Source of the DNA: Pyrrhoderma lamaoense | Taxonomy: Eukaryota; Basidiomycota; Agaricomycetes; Hymenochaetales; Hymenochaetaceae | DNA length: 64,000 nt | Assembly (NCBI GenBank): GCA_002794735.1 | Contig: NBAZ01000005.1 | Location: 496,001-560,000 of the forward strand | Direction of reading: 5' to 3' | In this document: piece after piece, positions 11,220-23,527 of the stretch | Layout of the letters: every line of letters starts with the position of its first letter | How positions within the stretch are numbered: the stretch's first letter is position 1 | Made by a program: the position numbers and the translations under genes | The notes under the pieces: model-generated | The model's database searches: none | The model's input: only the letters and a program-made list of their open reading frames with translations | What the model was told of the DNA's origin: nothing

Positions 11220-13846
11220 ATGTCCTGTGCCTTTGAAGCTCTTGCACCTGAACTTATTGCGCGTATAGCCCTGTTTATCATCGAGGACGGAGATGTGTCT
11301 GGCCCACCCTCTTCGATTCTTCCTTTAACGTTGACTAGCCGCACTGTCAATCGTAAGCTCTCCTGGAATGAAAACTCTGCTCTACTTTCAAATGTGTTCC
11401 GATCCAAATTCGACTGTGCAGTAATGGAGAGGCGTCTTCATAAAAGCAGCTTAACTTCGACTCAACTTGCCACTGAACTCAGGAAGAGATTCTCCGTACT
11501 CAATCGTATCAAGCTCAAAAGGATTTCCCAAGAGAATTTAGTGGATGATCTTTGGACTGTCTACCTCATGTTTTTAGAGAATGTAGAACGGAATGAAATA
11601 CAGCTTATCGAGTGGGCTAATCTTCCATCATTTATTGTATATTATATAGAAACAACCCAGAGTATCGGGGAGCCTTCTTCAGTAGAGCAAGCTCTACTCG
11701 TCTCTCTTTTATGGCTGACAAGTACAACTGGTATGCCATGATCGTCACTTTGCATTGCTTTAGCAATCGTTAACCATTGTGTCCTTAGAGTCTTTAATCC
11801 TAGAGACCAGAGAAGTCAAGGATCTCATTTTGTCCGTTTTACAGCCGCTCATCATTGATGGATTTCACGTGAGTCTCGTCTCATTATAAGCAGTTGATCA
11901 AAATTTTCCGGAACTTTTGTTACAAACCAGAATACAAGCTTTTACATACCAGAAACGATTTTTCGCACCAACTCAGAATCCTTTAGCATCCAATGTAAGA
12001 TTTAATTGAATAACTTTCCCATATACGTGATGCATAACAAATAATTTCATCCATTAGCCAGACGAACGTCTGTGAGCCATCTGGAACAGAAGATTGATCT
12101 CTCGTGCCGATGTGTGCGCACCCGGCATTTCTCTCTATGGTAGTCAGATTAGATTTTGATCTCAAAAGCCAAAAATCGCTTGGCTCAGCTTCTAATTCCG
12201 TCAACGGAGCTATGAGGAATATGATAGGAACTATCAGCAATACGAATGATGAAGAAACAACCGAACCTATGGCTGATACCCTCTTGTTACCTCGTGTACG
12301 ACAAACGAATACACCAACCACCCTATCTAGATCTAGTGGAAGATACCCAGTGTATGGCATAGACGATCTCGAATGGTTTCGATTAAAAAGCATAACACAC
12401 CAGGCCCATCTTTTGACATGGGAGCATTCATCCCCGGACATTTGACTGGTCTTTGGGCGGGGAAGCTAATGGTTCGTACAACCTTATTCGCGGTCTTTAT
12501 TTCTGTGATTCGCCTCACATACATTTGCTATTGTTTATACTACGTTTTTTGCACCCACATGAATGGTACCTCCGCCGCTATAATTCATCCGCGGAGTACC
12601 CGTTTATATGTCTGTTTATCTAAAAACCAGTTATTTGAAACAGTTACTCATTACGCCTTTATGTGCTGTCTTCCCTCTCCTCTCTTCTTTTATTTTTACA
12701 GTTCTCTTGGTTCTTCAAGTCGCTGACTTTCTCTGTCTGATTTTTGTTTACTTTATATCGCGTATGGACATATCATATCTACATGGCTTGTGACGATAAA
12801 ACAGATTCCGGAACTCCAAGCTTATCGCGCATACCTAGCCAGCGCGCCTGTTTCGCCGTCGACTCGGATTCCAATGTATCAGAGACCTTTATATATGCGG
12901 CTTAGGGAACATTTCTGCTTTGAAGGTGACCTACCCGCTCCGTCTGGATTGGAACTTGGAGAAACAGATGATTATCTAAGCGCTTGGTTATCTAGATCCT
13001 TCGCATTTATTGAGAATAAAGTAAGACCAGAATCTCGATTTATTCCAAAGCCGTTGCTTAAGGTCTTATCACCCTATAGAAAGTCTTTTTCTGGATGTTT
13101 ATGACGAATCAAGACGGTGTTACGTCAGGTACAAAACTTACACACCCCACGAAGTCCGCGGAGATACACATGCACAAGATGTGCTAGTTGATAGGCATAA
13201 TACTAGGGTATCTCAATATTAATAATGGCTGGTACTCTAGCTAAATAAGTCCCTGTTTCAAGTTTCCCCAACTCGGCCATAGATCTGTCTACTCCAATCA
13301 AGAAGTTCGAGGGAATAACTCATATACTATCAATGATATCATCGTGACAGGAGAGGTAAGTCTGGACATAGCTATAGGACAATCGGAAATCCATGAATTA
13401 TGCTGATATTCAAATATGTTGAGCAAAGACGGACCAGTGCCACGGTGACGCTTGGGGACATTTCCGATTTATCGGGCGAATCCGTCCGCGCGATGGTTTG
13501 ATAATTTTAAGACGTACTCCCGTAAGTTAACAATGATTACATATATGAGATTCTCTATTATCGTGCACTAGATGCATAAAACTTTACCGACTGTATTGTA
13601 TTTCTATTCGGAGCTCTAATTATATCTATAGGCGAATAGCGATGAATCACACCTTGGAACTTGGGTTTTCCGAGGTTATGTACGTAATTTCAATTGCATC
13701 TATCAGAACGAAAAAATTTCAACATAAACTTTGCACAGGTTATTTCGATGGGATTGCTTGTTGGGAGATGGAGAGAAGCTACGTCGGGCAGGGTTGTTCC
13801 TATGTTCGAAGGCCCCTTTGTTCTTATGAAACAGGAAGACGTCTAA
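11220..13846 (+). CDS. F-box domain protein, basidiomycete family
   Basis: Probable SCF ubiquitin-ligase substrate adaptor. The N-terminal F-box-like helices read ALAPELIARIALFII. The C-terminal half has the order typical of an expanded basidiomycete family: a PG-x4-GLWAGKLM segment, LREHFCFEGDLP, GRIRPRDGLIILRR, TWVFRGYV and GRWREATSGRVVPMFEGPF near the stop at 13844-13846. Several introns separate these blocks. The one after GKLM is unusually long, about 335 bases to IPELQAYRAY near 12808. The frame changes near 12385-12389; one more A in that run joins LEWFRLKK to HNTPGPSFDMG. Exon limits between about 11730 and 12100 are uncertain. Confidence 0.8.
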
Positions 13847-13972
13847 GCAATATTGAATTTTCCTGTATATCTCTCTAAGTAAATCACACTAATTATCAAT
13901 AATTCCTAAGTGAATTTTAAGTAATTGTACGTGTAATACTATATTACTTCTCTTGTATAGATCATGCTTTGT
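13847..13972. other. Short convergent 3' region
   Basis: Only 126 AT-rich bases separate the F-box gene stop (plus) from the LPMO stop (minus), so the two 3' UTRs probably overlap. Confidence 0.5.
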
Positions 13973-14909
13973 TTATCCAGAAAAGACCGAGGGACCAGGC
14001 ACCTATCAAGTGATTGAGTTTACCAAGTGCATGATAATTGAGAGATCTAAACTTACAGTGTAGGCCGTTGGTACCGGGTCATATATATTAACAGTGAGTC
14101 CTGGGTCGTCCGGGGATACATACCCCGGGATCGAGACTTTACTAGGGTTTGCGGAGCCTCCACCAGTTACCTGATGTGGCAACCTCAATATCAACGACTA
14201 ACCTGTTCTTCTCAGTAATGAACTTACATTAATTTGAGCACAGGATATGTACCACTAGAGGCACCAGTTAATATGGTATGGATGCATATAGATATGCCTA
14301 CCTGAGGTGCTCCGGGGACATGTAGCCCAATTTGTTCGATACGAGCAAGATATTGACCAGCGGGTATATCACTCGGTATTGTTGTTGTTAACTGTGATGC
14401 CCCTCATCCGTGAACTCAAACGGGTTAAATGTTGCACCCCATTCTGCGATCTGTATGGAAATGTGACTTCGTTGTAAGCTTCACCGAAATAATGTACTCT
14501 ACGCACCTTGAACCAATTGCTACCTGACCCATCCCAAGATGCTGCATCGGTTGGAGCTTTACCTAAGTATATCGCAGCCGGACCTGGATGATAGACTGTA
14601 TTGTCAAGTATAAATCCTAGAGTAGAACCCGCTTGAACGTCAACAGTTTCTGTCGCTTTTCCTGGATTCACGTTGCAGGTAATATCATCTGAGGTAACGT
14701 CCGTTACTGGAGAATTGTTCACGGGCAGACGAACTGCAGCTGTCGAGGTCGTGCTACCAGCAATTAGTGTGTTCCATATATCTTAGCGAGACATTACATC
14801 CCGAAAATATAAGTCATGATTTACACAAGTTCATATTAGAATGCGTACAGTGTGCTGATGCTACATGGGCAGCAATAGTCACGATAAAGAGTGAAGATAC
14901 GAGCCTCAT
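13973..14909 (-). CDS. AA9 lytic polysaccharide monooxygenase (secreted)
   Basis: Copper-dependent oxidative cleavage of cellulose or related glucans. A signal peptide MRLVSSLFIVTIAAHVASA is followed at once by His (HY across an intron), the N-terminal copper ligand of AA9. The second ligand is in TVYHPGPAAIYLGKAP. ARIEQIGLHVPGAPQ and WYISCAQINVTGG supply the active-site His and the axial Tyr. The protein ends PSKVSIPGYVSPDDPG then TAYTVPGPSVFSG, with no carbohydrate-binding module. A frameshift at the C4 run 14400-14403 is mended by one base, giving EGASQLTTTIPSDIPAGQ; splicing alternatives either lose a strand or fail in phase. The start at 14909 is chosen for the signal peptide. Divergent from the WOPR gene. 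Confidence 0.9.
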
Positions 14910-17128
14910 TTTTCCCTTCAGAAGAGCAATTATAACGCAGTTTGAGGTAGTTATCATGATGTTATTATATAGTTTCTCGCACATTTTTTGGATTTTGGTC
15001 GGGGTAGGAAGACTGAATTTCGGTGATTCTGAGTGGTGGCATTTCACTTCTTTCTTACCTATCGATAGTTCTGTCAAGAAGTTTTAATCGCCAAGACATG
15101 AAGGAAGCACGACATATTGATACGGAAGAAATAGCAGATAGAGGTGAAACCGAAGAAAACAAAAGCACAGACTATATTCCGAGATTATACCATGTTAAAA
15201 TAATACAAAAGTAAGTATCAAGTTTGTATTGGTTTGTCCTTTCACCTAAATCAAGCGACGCAAAGCTGACAGTAACGTGCCTCGTAGCGGACTACTTAAA
15301 CAAAGATGGTTAATTTTCAGTACGCCAGTTGCTAACAATCACAGATATTAACTCAACCCGCTGACTAACTCAGTAAAACTTCACTTGAAAACCCGGGTCA
15401 CTTAGATATTGAGTTATTTTACTTACTTTCTCGCTGTAATGCAAAACCCGTGTTCAATAGAACAGGGAAGATGTCAGCTGATGCTATGGTAACACATCTA
15501 TATTTAATGTTGTATCTCGCCGATGGGCCAATCGTATTCTGCGTAGGGACATTACCACCATAACGTTCAAGTTGCTCACATTGTCCAGTCTACTTGGAGA
15601 TTTGTCGGTAATCAGTCAAACAAGGGTGATTCAATAAAGTTTTATGTACCGTGTGAAGAGTGAAAGTAGGTCAATGTCGGTTTTTTTCCATTGTTCAGCT
15701 GAGAATCTCAGTGTCTTGCAAGTGTGATTCCATCTCTGATAGGGACTAAAACCCTTCTTGCACCTCTTGTCGTAGGAAACACTCATTGGAAATGGATATC
15801 AAATGCACCTCGGTCAGCTGGTTTGCCGAGAATATTCTGCTTCCTAGATAATTTATCTGCGGCTTTAGCAAGGACTAGCGGGTGGATAACATCGAAGGAT
15901 CGGATCTGTCTAAGACTTGATACATAGGAATCGAAAGTTACAAAAAGAGCTCTGTTTACAATGTTACGATAGAGTTATTCCGCTTCATAAAGTATTCAAA
16001 TTGATAACTTGAAGAGGCTAACTGAGAGGGTGAATGATTAACCATTGTCATATTCTTCAGAGTGTACCTTGAACTCTCAAATAGTAAACAGATCCTCAAT
16101 CAATTATCCATACTGGATTTGAGCTGATTGGATACAAGAACACGCCACGAAGGAGAAGCTCGCGATGTGGGATTTGCGGTAGGGATATACAAGGATAAAA
16201 AACAATGTTCAGATAAGCTTTTTAGAAAGGGATATGCGCCACCATGGAGAAGCGTATATTAGTAGTATCCACGAAGTTGGATTCATCTATGTTATTTGTC
16301 ATCTACTATAGAATCTCGATGATTAACCCTGAGATTGCGAAGGTAGTATGTTTTTTTCAATGATGAGAGTAGCGAGATATGAGATACTAGTATTTTCTCC
16401 GAGGGCTAGAGCAAAAGAAAATAAGAAAAAAGACTGTTTAACTAGAAAATACGAAATGTATGTGTTGAAACTACTAGCAGTGCGGTCGGTCATGTGTTCG
16501 GGCTCGACTTTTCCATAAAAAACATCTTTCCCCGTATGTTTGACCTATTTCCGATGTTGAAACATCGCGCAAAACAGATTTTAGAACATCAGCAAAGCTA
16601 AAATATGTTGAGATTCCATAATGACATTTTCTCGAGAAAGGGAGATCTTCAGTTTAAAATGTTTGAATGCATCGAAGTGGACCGGAAATCCACGGTCAGA
16701 AGCTTTGAGTCTGAGTTTCTTAGACTTTTATAACTCGCACTTGCTCGGTGTAGACTTGAGCTTCACAGACATAACAATTCAACCTGCATAAATATACTGA
16801 AAAGTGCAAAGGCCCGAAGATCTATCGTGTGAGGTTTATGCCAGACAGGTAATATCCTTCCTCCGCACGGTCATGATAATGTACAATTCTTTCAGATCTT
16901 TCCTCCATACCTCTTTGCTCCCAACCGCTATCCCACACTTTTGATTACAAAGACTGTGATTCCGAGTTATGCACCTGTGAAGAAAGTTTGTACTTTACAC
17001 TGATAGGCTGTTCAAAATGCTACTTATAGCTGCACTTTAGACTGGTTCGTAAAGCTCTAAAGCTCTCAAGCTCTCTTTTACTGTAACGCCGCATACCTTA
17101 TCCTTTCACCCCCACTCCCCATATCGAA
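14910..17128. promoter_or_regulatory. Long divergent intergenic region between LPMO and WOPR genes
   Basis: About 2.2 kb lies between the start codons of a secreted LPMO (minus) and a WOPR regulator (plus), so both promoters must be here. Long 5' regions are common for WOPR master regulators. Apart from a possible small spliced gene at 15783-16051 I see no gene. I did not identify specific operator motifs. Confidence 0.4.
15783..16051 (-). CDS. Possible small spliced gene, unknown function
   Basis: An ATG at 16051 opens MTMVNHSPSQLASSSYQFEY. A clean 43-base GT-AG intron, 15959 down to about 15916, then joins in phase to FLRQIRSFDVIHPLVL and AKAADKLSRKQN, followed by GKPADRGAFDIHFQ and a TGA at 15783-15785, about 74 codons in all. 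Composition is coding-like on both sides of the intron and the phases agree. I do not recognise the family, and the TGA could itself be a frameshift artefact. It could equally be a gene remnant. Confidence 0.3.
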
Positions 17129-18820
17129 ATGGCTCTGACCACAAGACTACCAGCTGCAAAAGTTGAACCTTTCTATGGTTTTATCGAAAGTACCGGAGAC
17201 GCTCTTCGGTTAATTCAAGCTGCGCGGCAAGGGGTCGTTCCCCGCATTACTCGCCGACTTAACGATCTTGAGCGCCGCACCATGATCCGAAGTGGGGCAA
17301 TCTTTATCTTCAGCGACGAAGAGAGTGGCATCAAGAGGTGGACTGAAGGCCTCTCCTGGTCAGCATCTCGTATTGTAGGAAATTTTCTCGTAAGCTTCTT
17401 TCTCGCCACAAAGAAGTACGGCTTCAAATGAGAGGTTTTTTTGTAGGTGTATCGAGAAGTAAGCGATAGATCACACTCCCGATCGGTCCCAGAAGGTCGA
17501 AAATCGGCCAAACGTAGAGGAAACGCTCTGGAATTATCCCCAACAGAAATTGCGGAGCAAAAAATGTCCAAATCTCTTGTTGGTTGTTTGAATGACAGTA
17601 ACGGGAGATTCAAACCGAATGGCCTGATAAAAAAGGTGACTCCCTTTCTTTCTTTCACACCTATAATAATCTAACCGTATACATTCTAGACAATCACTGT
17701 AGTTGTGGATGGAACCGATCATCATCTTATAGCTTACTATAGTCAGGAGGACGTTAGACTAGGAAGGCTACCTCCTCTAGCATCTCGTACGGATATTATG
17801 GCGCTGGAAATACCACCTGAGTTATTAGAATCAACAAAGTTCAGAATTCCACCAATCACAGAGGACGGTCGGGATGGCAGGCCGAGATACATGTAAAGTC
17901 CCCTGGGTTATCGTACCATATTGTCACCCTCTGAAACGAAGACATGTATAGATGTGACGCGGATGAGAGCGATATTTCGCATCATATTTCTGTACCCTTT
18001 CCGACAGTACAACATATGCCGATGTCGAGCCACAGGTCGGCTCTATCCATATCGCAAATGGCGATGCACAATGTGATATACCAAGAATTCCCCCAAGCCC
18101 GGTGTCTCCCATCGAAGTGAGGACCGCGTACGCTCATTTATCAACCGCGTCCCCTTCTTCCAGTTCAATATCTTCTGCAAACTCAACGGACATACCTTGG
18201 CTTCCTTATGTCTCGCAATCACCGGAACAGTTCTATGTGGTGAATGTGGAGAATCGTTTACAACAACTGCCACCCATCCAAACTTCAATATTAATGTCCG
18301 AACGGGGGAATAACCCTTTTTCGGTGCCTAATCCCATACAAGCGTCGAACAACCTCCTTCCCGCATGGAACAGAGACCTGGAGTTCAGTGACAGTAATTC
18401 TCTGTCGTTCATCCCAGTTCCGGATACATCTGTCTCCCCCACGACTCTACATACTGGGGAACAGCACACGACAATTATTTCTTGGCCATCTTCTGCTTTT
18501 TCATCACGATCGCCAGCCTCGTTTTCGTCGCTACCCAGCACTCCAAGTCAACCTCGGAAATCGTATAGATTCAGCTCACTCCCTCTCTATCCCAACACAA
18601 GGATCCATTTCCACTTTTAACAACCATTCAATCGGTGACGGACGTCTCCCTAGGCCACCGAAACAATCCAATCACAAGCAGAAACTCTACTCACGGAACA
18701 TACTTTGCGGCTTCATCCATTCTGATGGACAACGAACGAGAAGAGGGCCTTTCTTTAAGTAACATAACTTTGCGTAGAGCACACAACACGAACGGACCTT
18801 TTTATTCACTTTCTTGTTAG
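17129..18820 (+). CDS. WOPR (Gti1/Pac2) family transcription regulator
   Basis: Fungal DNA-binding regulator of the Wor1/Ryp1/Pac2 type, controlling morphology, nutrient responses or development. WOPRa is clear: EPFYGFIESTGDALRLI, RITRRLNDLERRTMIRSG, IFSDEESGIKRWTEGLSWS and SRIVGNFLVYREV. WOPRb follows after a basic linker: GLIKKTITVVVDGTDHHLIAYYS. An intron at 17895 splices in phase to CDADESDISHHIS. The C-terminal half is Ser-, Pro- and Asn-rich, as usual for these factors. Two one-base undercalls are likely: the C5 run 18090-18094 (joining EFPPSPVSPIEV) and GG at 18601-18602. With both corrected the frame runs to the TAG ending at 18820; without the second it stops at 18620. The WOPR call is firm; the tail is inferred. 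Confidence 0.85.
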
Positions 18821-18925
18821 TTTCTTTATCCCAAATTAGGCATGTTTATTCTTTAGGAAGCCCGTATGAAATACAACAATACAATGATTCATTCACCTTT
18901 CTATACTGTACATGAGGCAGACTCA
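18821..18925. other. Short convergent 3' region
   Basis: 105 bases between the inferred WOPR stop and the TFB2 stop; a probable site of overlapping 3' UTRs. Confidence 0.35.
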
Positions 18926-21009
18926 TCAGCTTCCACCACTTGCCGTTCTACGTTCTATAAAGCCGCGAATGTTCGCATGACCCTCGAGGCTTCCAAAAAA
19001 GCACCTTTTTGAAGTATTTTCCCATAAAACAACACCTAGCTGTTTTGCATATTTGAGGACAAACTCATAGTCTGCCTGAGACGCGAATGAAGTATACAAG
19101 AACCCTTAGAAAAACAAGACTAAGAATTTACAAATGAGCGAATATAATCAGGAATATACTGACCTTCTTGCGATTTCAAACGATTTTTCTCCAGTTCCCA
19201 CAGCCTTATCTGATCCTGTACTGTCACAGGTATAAGAGGATTCTAATGGAGTTAGTAGGGTAAGTGACAGAACCGAACTATACTTATTAATATACTTACA
19301 TTCTTCCTCATTTGGGGATGTGCATGTGCGGTCAAATATTTGATAATCTGTGCCACAAAGTTTAAGAAGGACGTCCCACAGAACATATAGTTTGATGCGG
19401 ACCTGATCAGCAGTGATACCATTGGATAGTGCTTTCTTTACACTATCCTTGTGATCGATCCTACTACGAGATTGGGAAATCGATATTTTAAAGTAACAAA
19501 AAGATTTAACACTGCAGTTTGCAATGGATTGTCTTGGTGAAGCATTGAGTCAGTTACTCTTACTCGAAGATATCCTAATGATTAGTATCATACCGGTATA
19601 TGCATAGACTCTGTAATTGGTTTCGAGAATGATGAAACCTTGAACCTGAGAACTACTACCTGTACTATCTGAAGATGGAAGAGGGGGAGCGACGATGTGA
19701 GGGTAGTTGCCAGTCTGGTCGGATAGAACCGACGTGAGGCAGCCTGGGAGTGATAAGGAAGATTATTCTCGGTCATATCAAATTTCCTGAATACAGTCTA
19801 CCTTTTTTTGCCAGATTAAGCCGTAGTCCCGAAGATCCTCCAGCATTGCTTTTTGGGTCTCCCCTAGATTTTCAGTTGAATAACCCTTTCAGAGAAAATC
19901 AGCAGCTAAATAGTTGAAAGGTATTGCGGAACATACACGACCAAGCTCCATGGTTGACAACATGAATAGGAACTCAAGCACCCCAATCAAGTCCATTTGT
20001 CGTTCCTGTAAAGTCTTAGTACAAAGGAGAGAAAGCACTGCTCAGTGGTATCATACCTCTGCCATAACCAAATACTGTAAGAGAAGATCCCATAGCTGAG
20101 CATGTGGCGAATGTAGAAGAAATTGAAAACCAAGCGACGTGATTTTCATACTCCCCCTGTTACTCTTTGATCAGAAAACTTTGCGAGAGATATCAACTTG
20201 AGACAAACCCAGTTCCATTCATAAGCCCACTTCTCTCAAGGAGAAACAGGACACCTTGAGACGGTCTAGCCGGGGTTGTCCAGTTCCGGATGAGACCATA
20301 TAATGCAATATTGTCTATTGGGATCCAAACATGAGGCTAAGTTGACATCGGAATTAAGATCGAACCCTACCTCCCATCTTTCAACGGCATATGCGTCCAG
20401 GATATCTACACTAACACAAGACTGCTTTTCCTCGTTATCAGATGCAGGCACACCAAAACTTCTATGTGATCCACTTTATTTATTTATTTTGATTCAGGCA
20501 TTAAATTGCAAACAGATATCAGGAGAATGAATAGTTACGAACCCACCAACTATTGCTTGTCGGAAACTTGATTTGAAAGTTGAGTTTAAATGCAGTTTTT
20601 GAGAAGGATTACCAATAATATGGAGCCGTAATAGAGTTGTCAGCGCATTTTCATACTGTCTGGATCCAATGATTAAGCACAAAAAATAAACATCAGTCAA
20701 GGAATTTTCTTATGTTACCTTTTCCCCTTCTTATCTACCCACGCGATCATTGTCGATGCTGGAATTGAGGAATCAAGCCAAAGTAGGCTCATAACGATCT
20801 GGCGCTCTAACGGAGCAAGAAGGCTATTCAATACATATTAATCTCGAGTCTCGTTGACAGATACTAGAAGAAGCGAACCGGAAAACCGAAAGACATGCCG
20901 AAGGACGTCCATATAAACGTGTTATAGCACCCTGAGACTGTCGGTGTAAAAAAGGGAGTAGTTGATGGGGCGAATCAGTAGAAGTAGATCCTTCGTTTGT
21001 CTTGCTCAT
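18926..21009 (-). CDS. TFB2: TFIIH core subunit Tfb2 (p52)
   Basis: Subunit of TFIIH, needed for RNA polymerase II initiation and nucleotide excision repair, where it anchors the XPB/Ssl2 translocase. The N-terminus reads GAITRLYGRPSACLSVFR then LLAPLERQIVMSLLWL. Later blocks are KITSLGFQFLLHSPHAQLW, ERQMDLIGVLEFLFMLSTM, GLIWQKK, FIILETNYRVYAYT, the C-terminal TVQDQIRLWELEKNRL, and QADYEFVLKYAKQLGVVLW with SLEGHANIRGFIE. About ten exons join by short introns. Two frame breaks, at GGGG 20272-20275 and GGGGG 19683-19687, are each mended by one base (giving QGVLFLLERSGLMN and PLPSSDSTG). The start codon at 21009 lies 192 bases from the divergent NAS6 start. Identification is firm. Confidence 0.93.
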
Positions 21010-21201
21010 GTTCGTGGTTCATGTAATAGCGAACAACACAGAATCGGCAATTATAGTCAGTCACATTTAAGTGTTTACGGGATCACGCATGTCACGCAGT
21101 TCGGAGTCTCCGGAAGTAGCCGAGTCTGATCGGAGACGCGTCACGTTAACTCAAATAACCGTACTGCAAAAGTGCATGTAGTTACTTCTCTACTATCAAC
21201 T
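21010..21201. promoter_or_regulatory. Bidirectional promoter TFB2 / NAS6
   Basis: 192 bases separate the divergent start codons, so both core promoters must share this stretch. It contains a relatively GC-rich block near 21080-21140 with CACGCATGTCACGC and ACGCGTCACG, a possible binding-site cluster. No TATA box is obvious for either side. Confidence 0.45.
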
Positions 21202-22402
21202 ATGTCACTTTCAATTCATAATGCTGCTCGAAACAGTGAGGAATATATATATATTGTGTGCTGGAATAATGAAACTAATAGAACTTTTGCGCTAATTTAG
21301 ATCAGCTTTCGCTCGTAAGAACACTCGTCGAAGAGAACGAGACTCAGATCCATGCTAGAGACTCAGTATGTGCTCCATATTATCGTTTCTTTGCATACAA
21401 CTTTATATATTGTCATGGATAAGGATGGGCGCACCCCACTTCATTGTGCGGTATCATCAGATATTGATACAACTGATGTTGTTACGTACTTGCTGGAACA
21501 CAAAGCAGATGTTAACGCGGCCGATCCAAGTGGATGGACGGCCTTGCACTCCGCCGGTTGAGTATGTTCTCTGAGGTTTCTGAAGGTGTCATCTAAAGGC
21601 ATCCAGATAGCTAGCGGCGGGCGCGAAAATATGGTAAAAGAGCTACTTGGAGCCGGGGCTAATGTTAATGCTAAAACAAATCAAGGCATGACTCCATTGT
21701 AAGATTCAAGTATCTTGTCAATCAGTCTTATTCCTGAGCAAACATTATCGTAGGCACTACGCAGCATCTAAACAGCACGTCGATGTTCGTCTTGTTTCCA
21801 TCTAGCTTGATTATAGCACTAATCCTATAGAAAAGATTGGCAGATTACTCATTGAAAGAGGAGCAGACGTGAGTTGAAGTGGCTAGTCCTTGTTAAATTC
21901 CTTACAATGTATAGAACAATGCTCGAAATAATGCGGGTCAATTACCATTGTAAGTAGAAGATACGTTAATCTAGACAAAATCTTATTTAAACCTTTAGAC
22001 ATCGCGCAGCCACCACGGGCTCCAGTGGATTCGTCCGGCTACTACTGAACCCCCTGAAGGATCCGCAAAACCAAGATTAAATACAGGAGACAGAGTTGGT
22101 AGGTTTGCTGCGATGCAAAGGTTGGATCAAGATACTAAACAATCAATTTTCATAGGAAATACACCACTCCATCTAGCAATGGAATCAGCACATGCAGAGG
22201 TTGCTGTATTGCTCATTGAGGCTGGAGCCGATAGAGATCGAGTAAAACAAGTCTCTCTGCTAAATTTATTAATCCACTAACCAGATCTTATAAGACAAAT
22301 GCAGATGGGGAGACACCAGAACAACTTGAAGGAGTAGGCGAGTTGGAGCAAAGGCGAGCTAGGGAATATGTCCGAGATCGATGCGGACCACCCCCTTCTT
22401 AG
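21202..22402 (+). CDS. NAS6: Ankyrin-repeat proteasome assembly chaperone, gankyrin/Nas6 type
   Basis: Chaperone that binds the Rpt3 ATPase C-domain during assembly of the 26S proteasome base. Starts MSLSIHNAARNNQLSLVRTL and consists of stacked ankyrin repeats: DGRTPLHCAVSS, SGWTALHSA, QGMTPLHYAAS, GRLLIERGAD, GNTPLHLAMESAHAEVAVLL. It ends NADGETPEQLEGVGELEQRR then AREYVRDRCG, the family signature of this chaperone's C-terminus. The gene is split by at least eight short introns; the first contains a small AT repeat. A slightly longer insert between late repeats (NPPEGSAKPRL) is unusual. No frame correction is needed. Confidence 0.9.
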
Positions 22403-22591
22403 TAACATTCGGTCATAGCATTAAGCTAGTCAAGTAATCATAGTACTTCACGGAACAATGGGCGTTAATTATATGACCTGTATCAAAAATATTCATGTTT
22501 ATTAGCTCTTTCTCTACTTGATAAGGTTCAGAATATAAACTGCTTATGCTTGCCTTTTTTTGAAGTTATTTGTCATTTGCATCTATCTGAT

Positions 22592-23135
22592 TTAGGTGCT
22601 CCCAGTACGACGTACACCCTGACTGATGGAACCAATACTCGGTGATTGAGGAACGCTTGTCCCTGCGCCGCTTATATCTCCGTTGATGATATCTTGAATT
22701 GATGCTTCGAGGGCATCAACTCGGCTTGACATTTGAGTCACTGCCGCGGAACAAAGGCTTAGCATTGGGGGCGCAATCTAGACATAATAAAAGGACCGCA
22801 GCACTCACTTCGTTCCAAGATCTGGGTCGACATCTCATCGAACTTTGTATCGAGCCGTTCTAGCAACGTCTCGACCTTTTTGAGAGCCACAAGTCACACA
22901 GAAAGTTCATTCCGATTTAGTATAATTTTATGAGCGCATACTATGGTGAAAGAGAGGAGATTGTATTTACAAACGCAGTCAGCTCATGTGGACTAGTAAT
23001 TTCGGTGGGATTCGAAGTCCCTGCTGTGGATGGTGGTGTTGTCAATGGCTTTTCATTCGTAGGAGTAGTACTCGATGCACTATTTGGTTTCGAAGGCGAC
23101 GCAGCCGGTATATTCAGTGGCTTTGCGGAGGACAT
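22592..23135 (-). CDS. HSBP1: Heat shock factor binding protein 1 homologue
   Basis: Small coiled-coil protein that associates with trimeric heat shock factor and, in animals, attenuates the heat response. After a Ser/Pro/Thr-rich N-terminal extension of about 45 residues come HELTAF, then ETLLERLDTKFDEMSTQILER and MSSRVDALEASIQDIING. These match the single HSBP1 helix. The tail is Ser/Gly-rich, ending at the stop 22592-22594. Two introns, phases consistent. The low-complexity N-terminal extension is common in fungal homologues. Convergent with NAS6, 190 bases apart. Confidence 0.88.
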
Positions 23136-23527
23136 GATAGTAATTCGCAAGAATTGACCCGGGTAACCAAACGCGTGATTAACAACGACCACGTGATTAT
23201 CTTTAGACACGAAAATTAATGACATCTATCTCACTACAAGTGATATTACTACAAAATATAAAAAGATCATTGAATTACCATAATTATAGACACTTCATTC
23301 AAGGTTTTTTTACACAAGGATAACAGTAATCTGCATTCCGAATCGGATCCTCCTTGTTACGGATTTTATTCTTATTAGCGACTTTCCCTCCATCTGTGGA
23401 TGTTTGACGTGCACTTATTGACCCTGAGATTAGATGACTGGAACACTTTTAAGTTACGAGAAATTGTGCTTGACACAATTATAGCCGAAGTCAATTTAAC
23501 CCATGAGTTTCTTTACTGGGTAATCAA
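23136..23527. other. Intergenic region between HSBP1 and ICT1-type genes
   Basis: About 390 AT-rich bases upstream of HSBP1 and downstream of the next minus-strand gene. I see no gene. Confidence 0.4.

Noticed and set aside
17215..17658. 147-codon minus-strand frame over the WOPR domain
   Set aside because: The plus strand encodes an unmistakable WOPR domain with matching introns.
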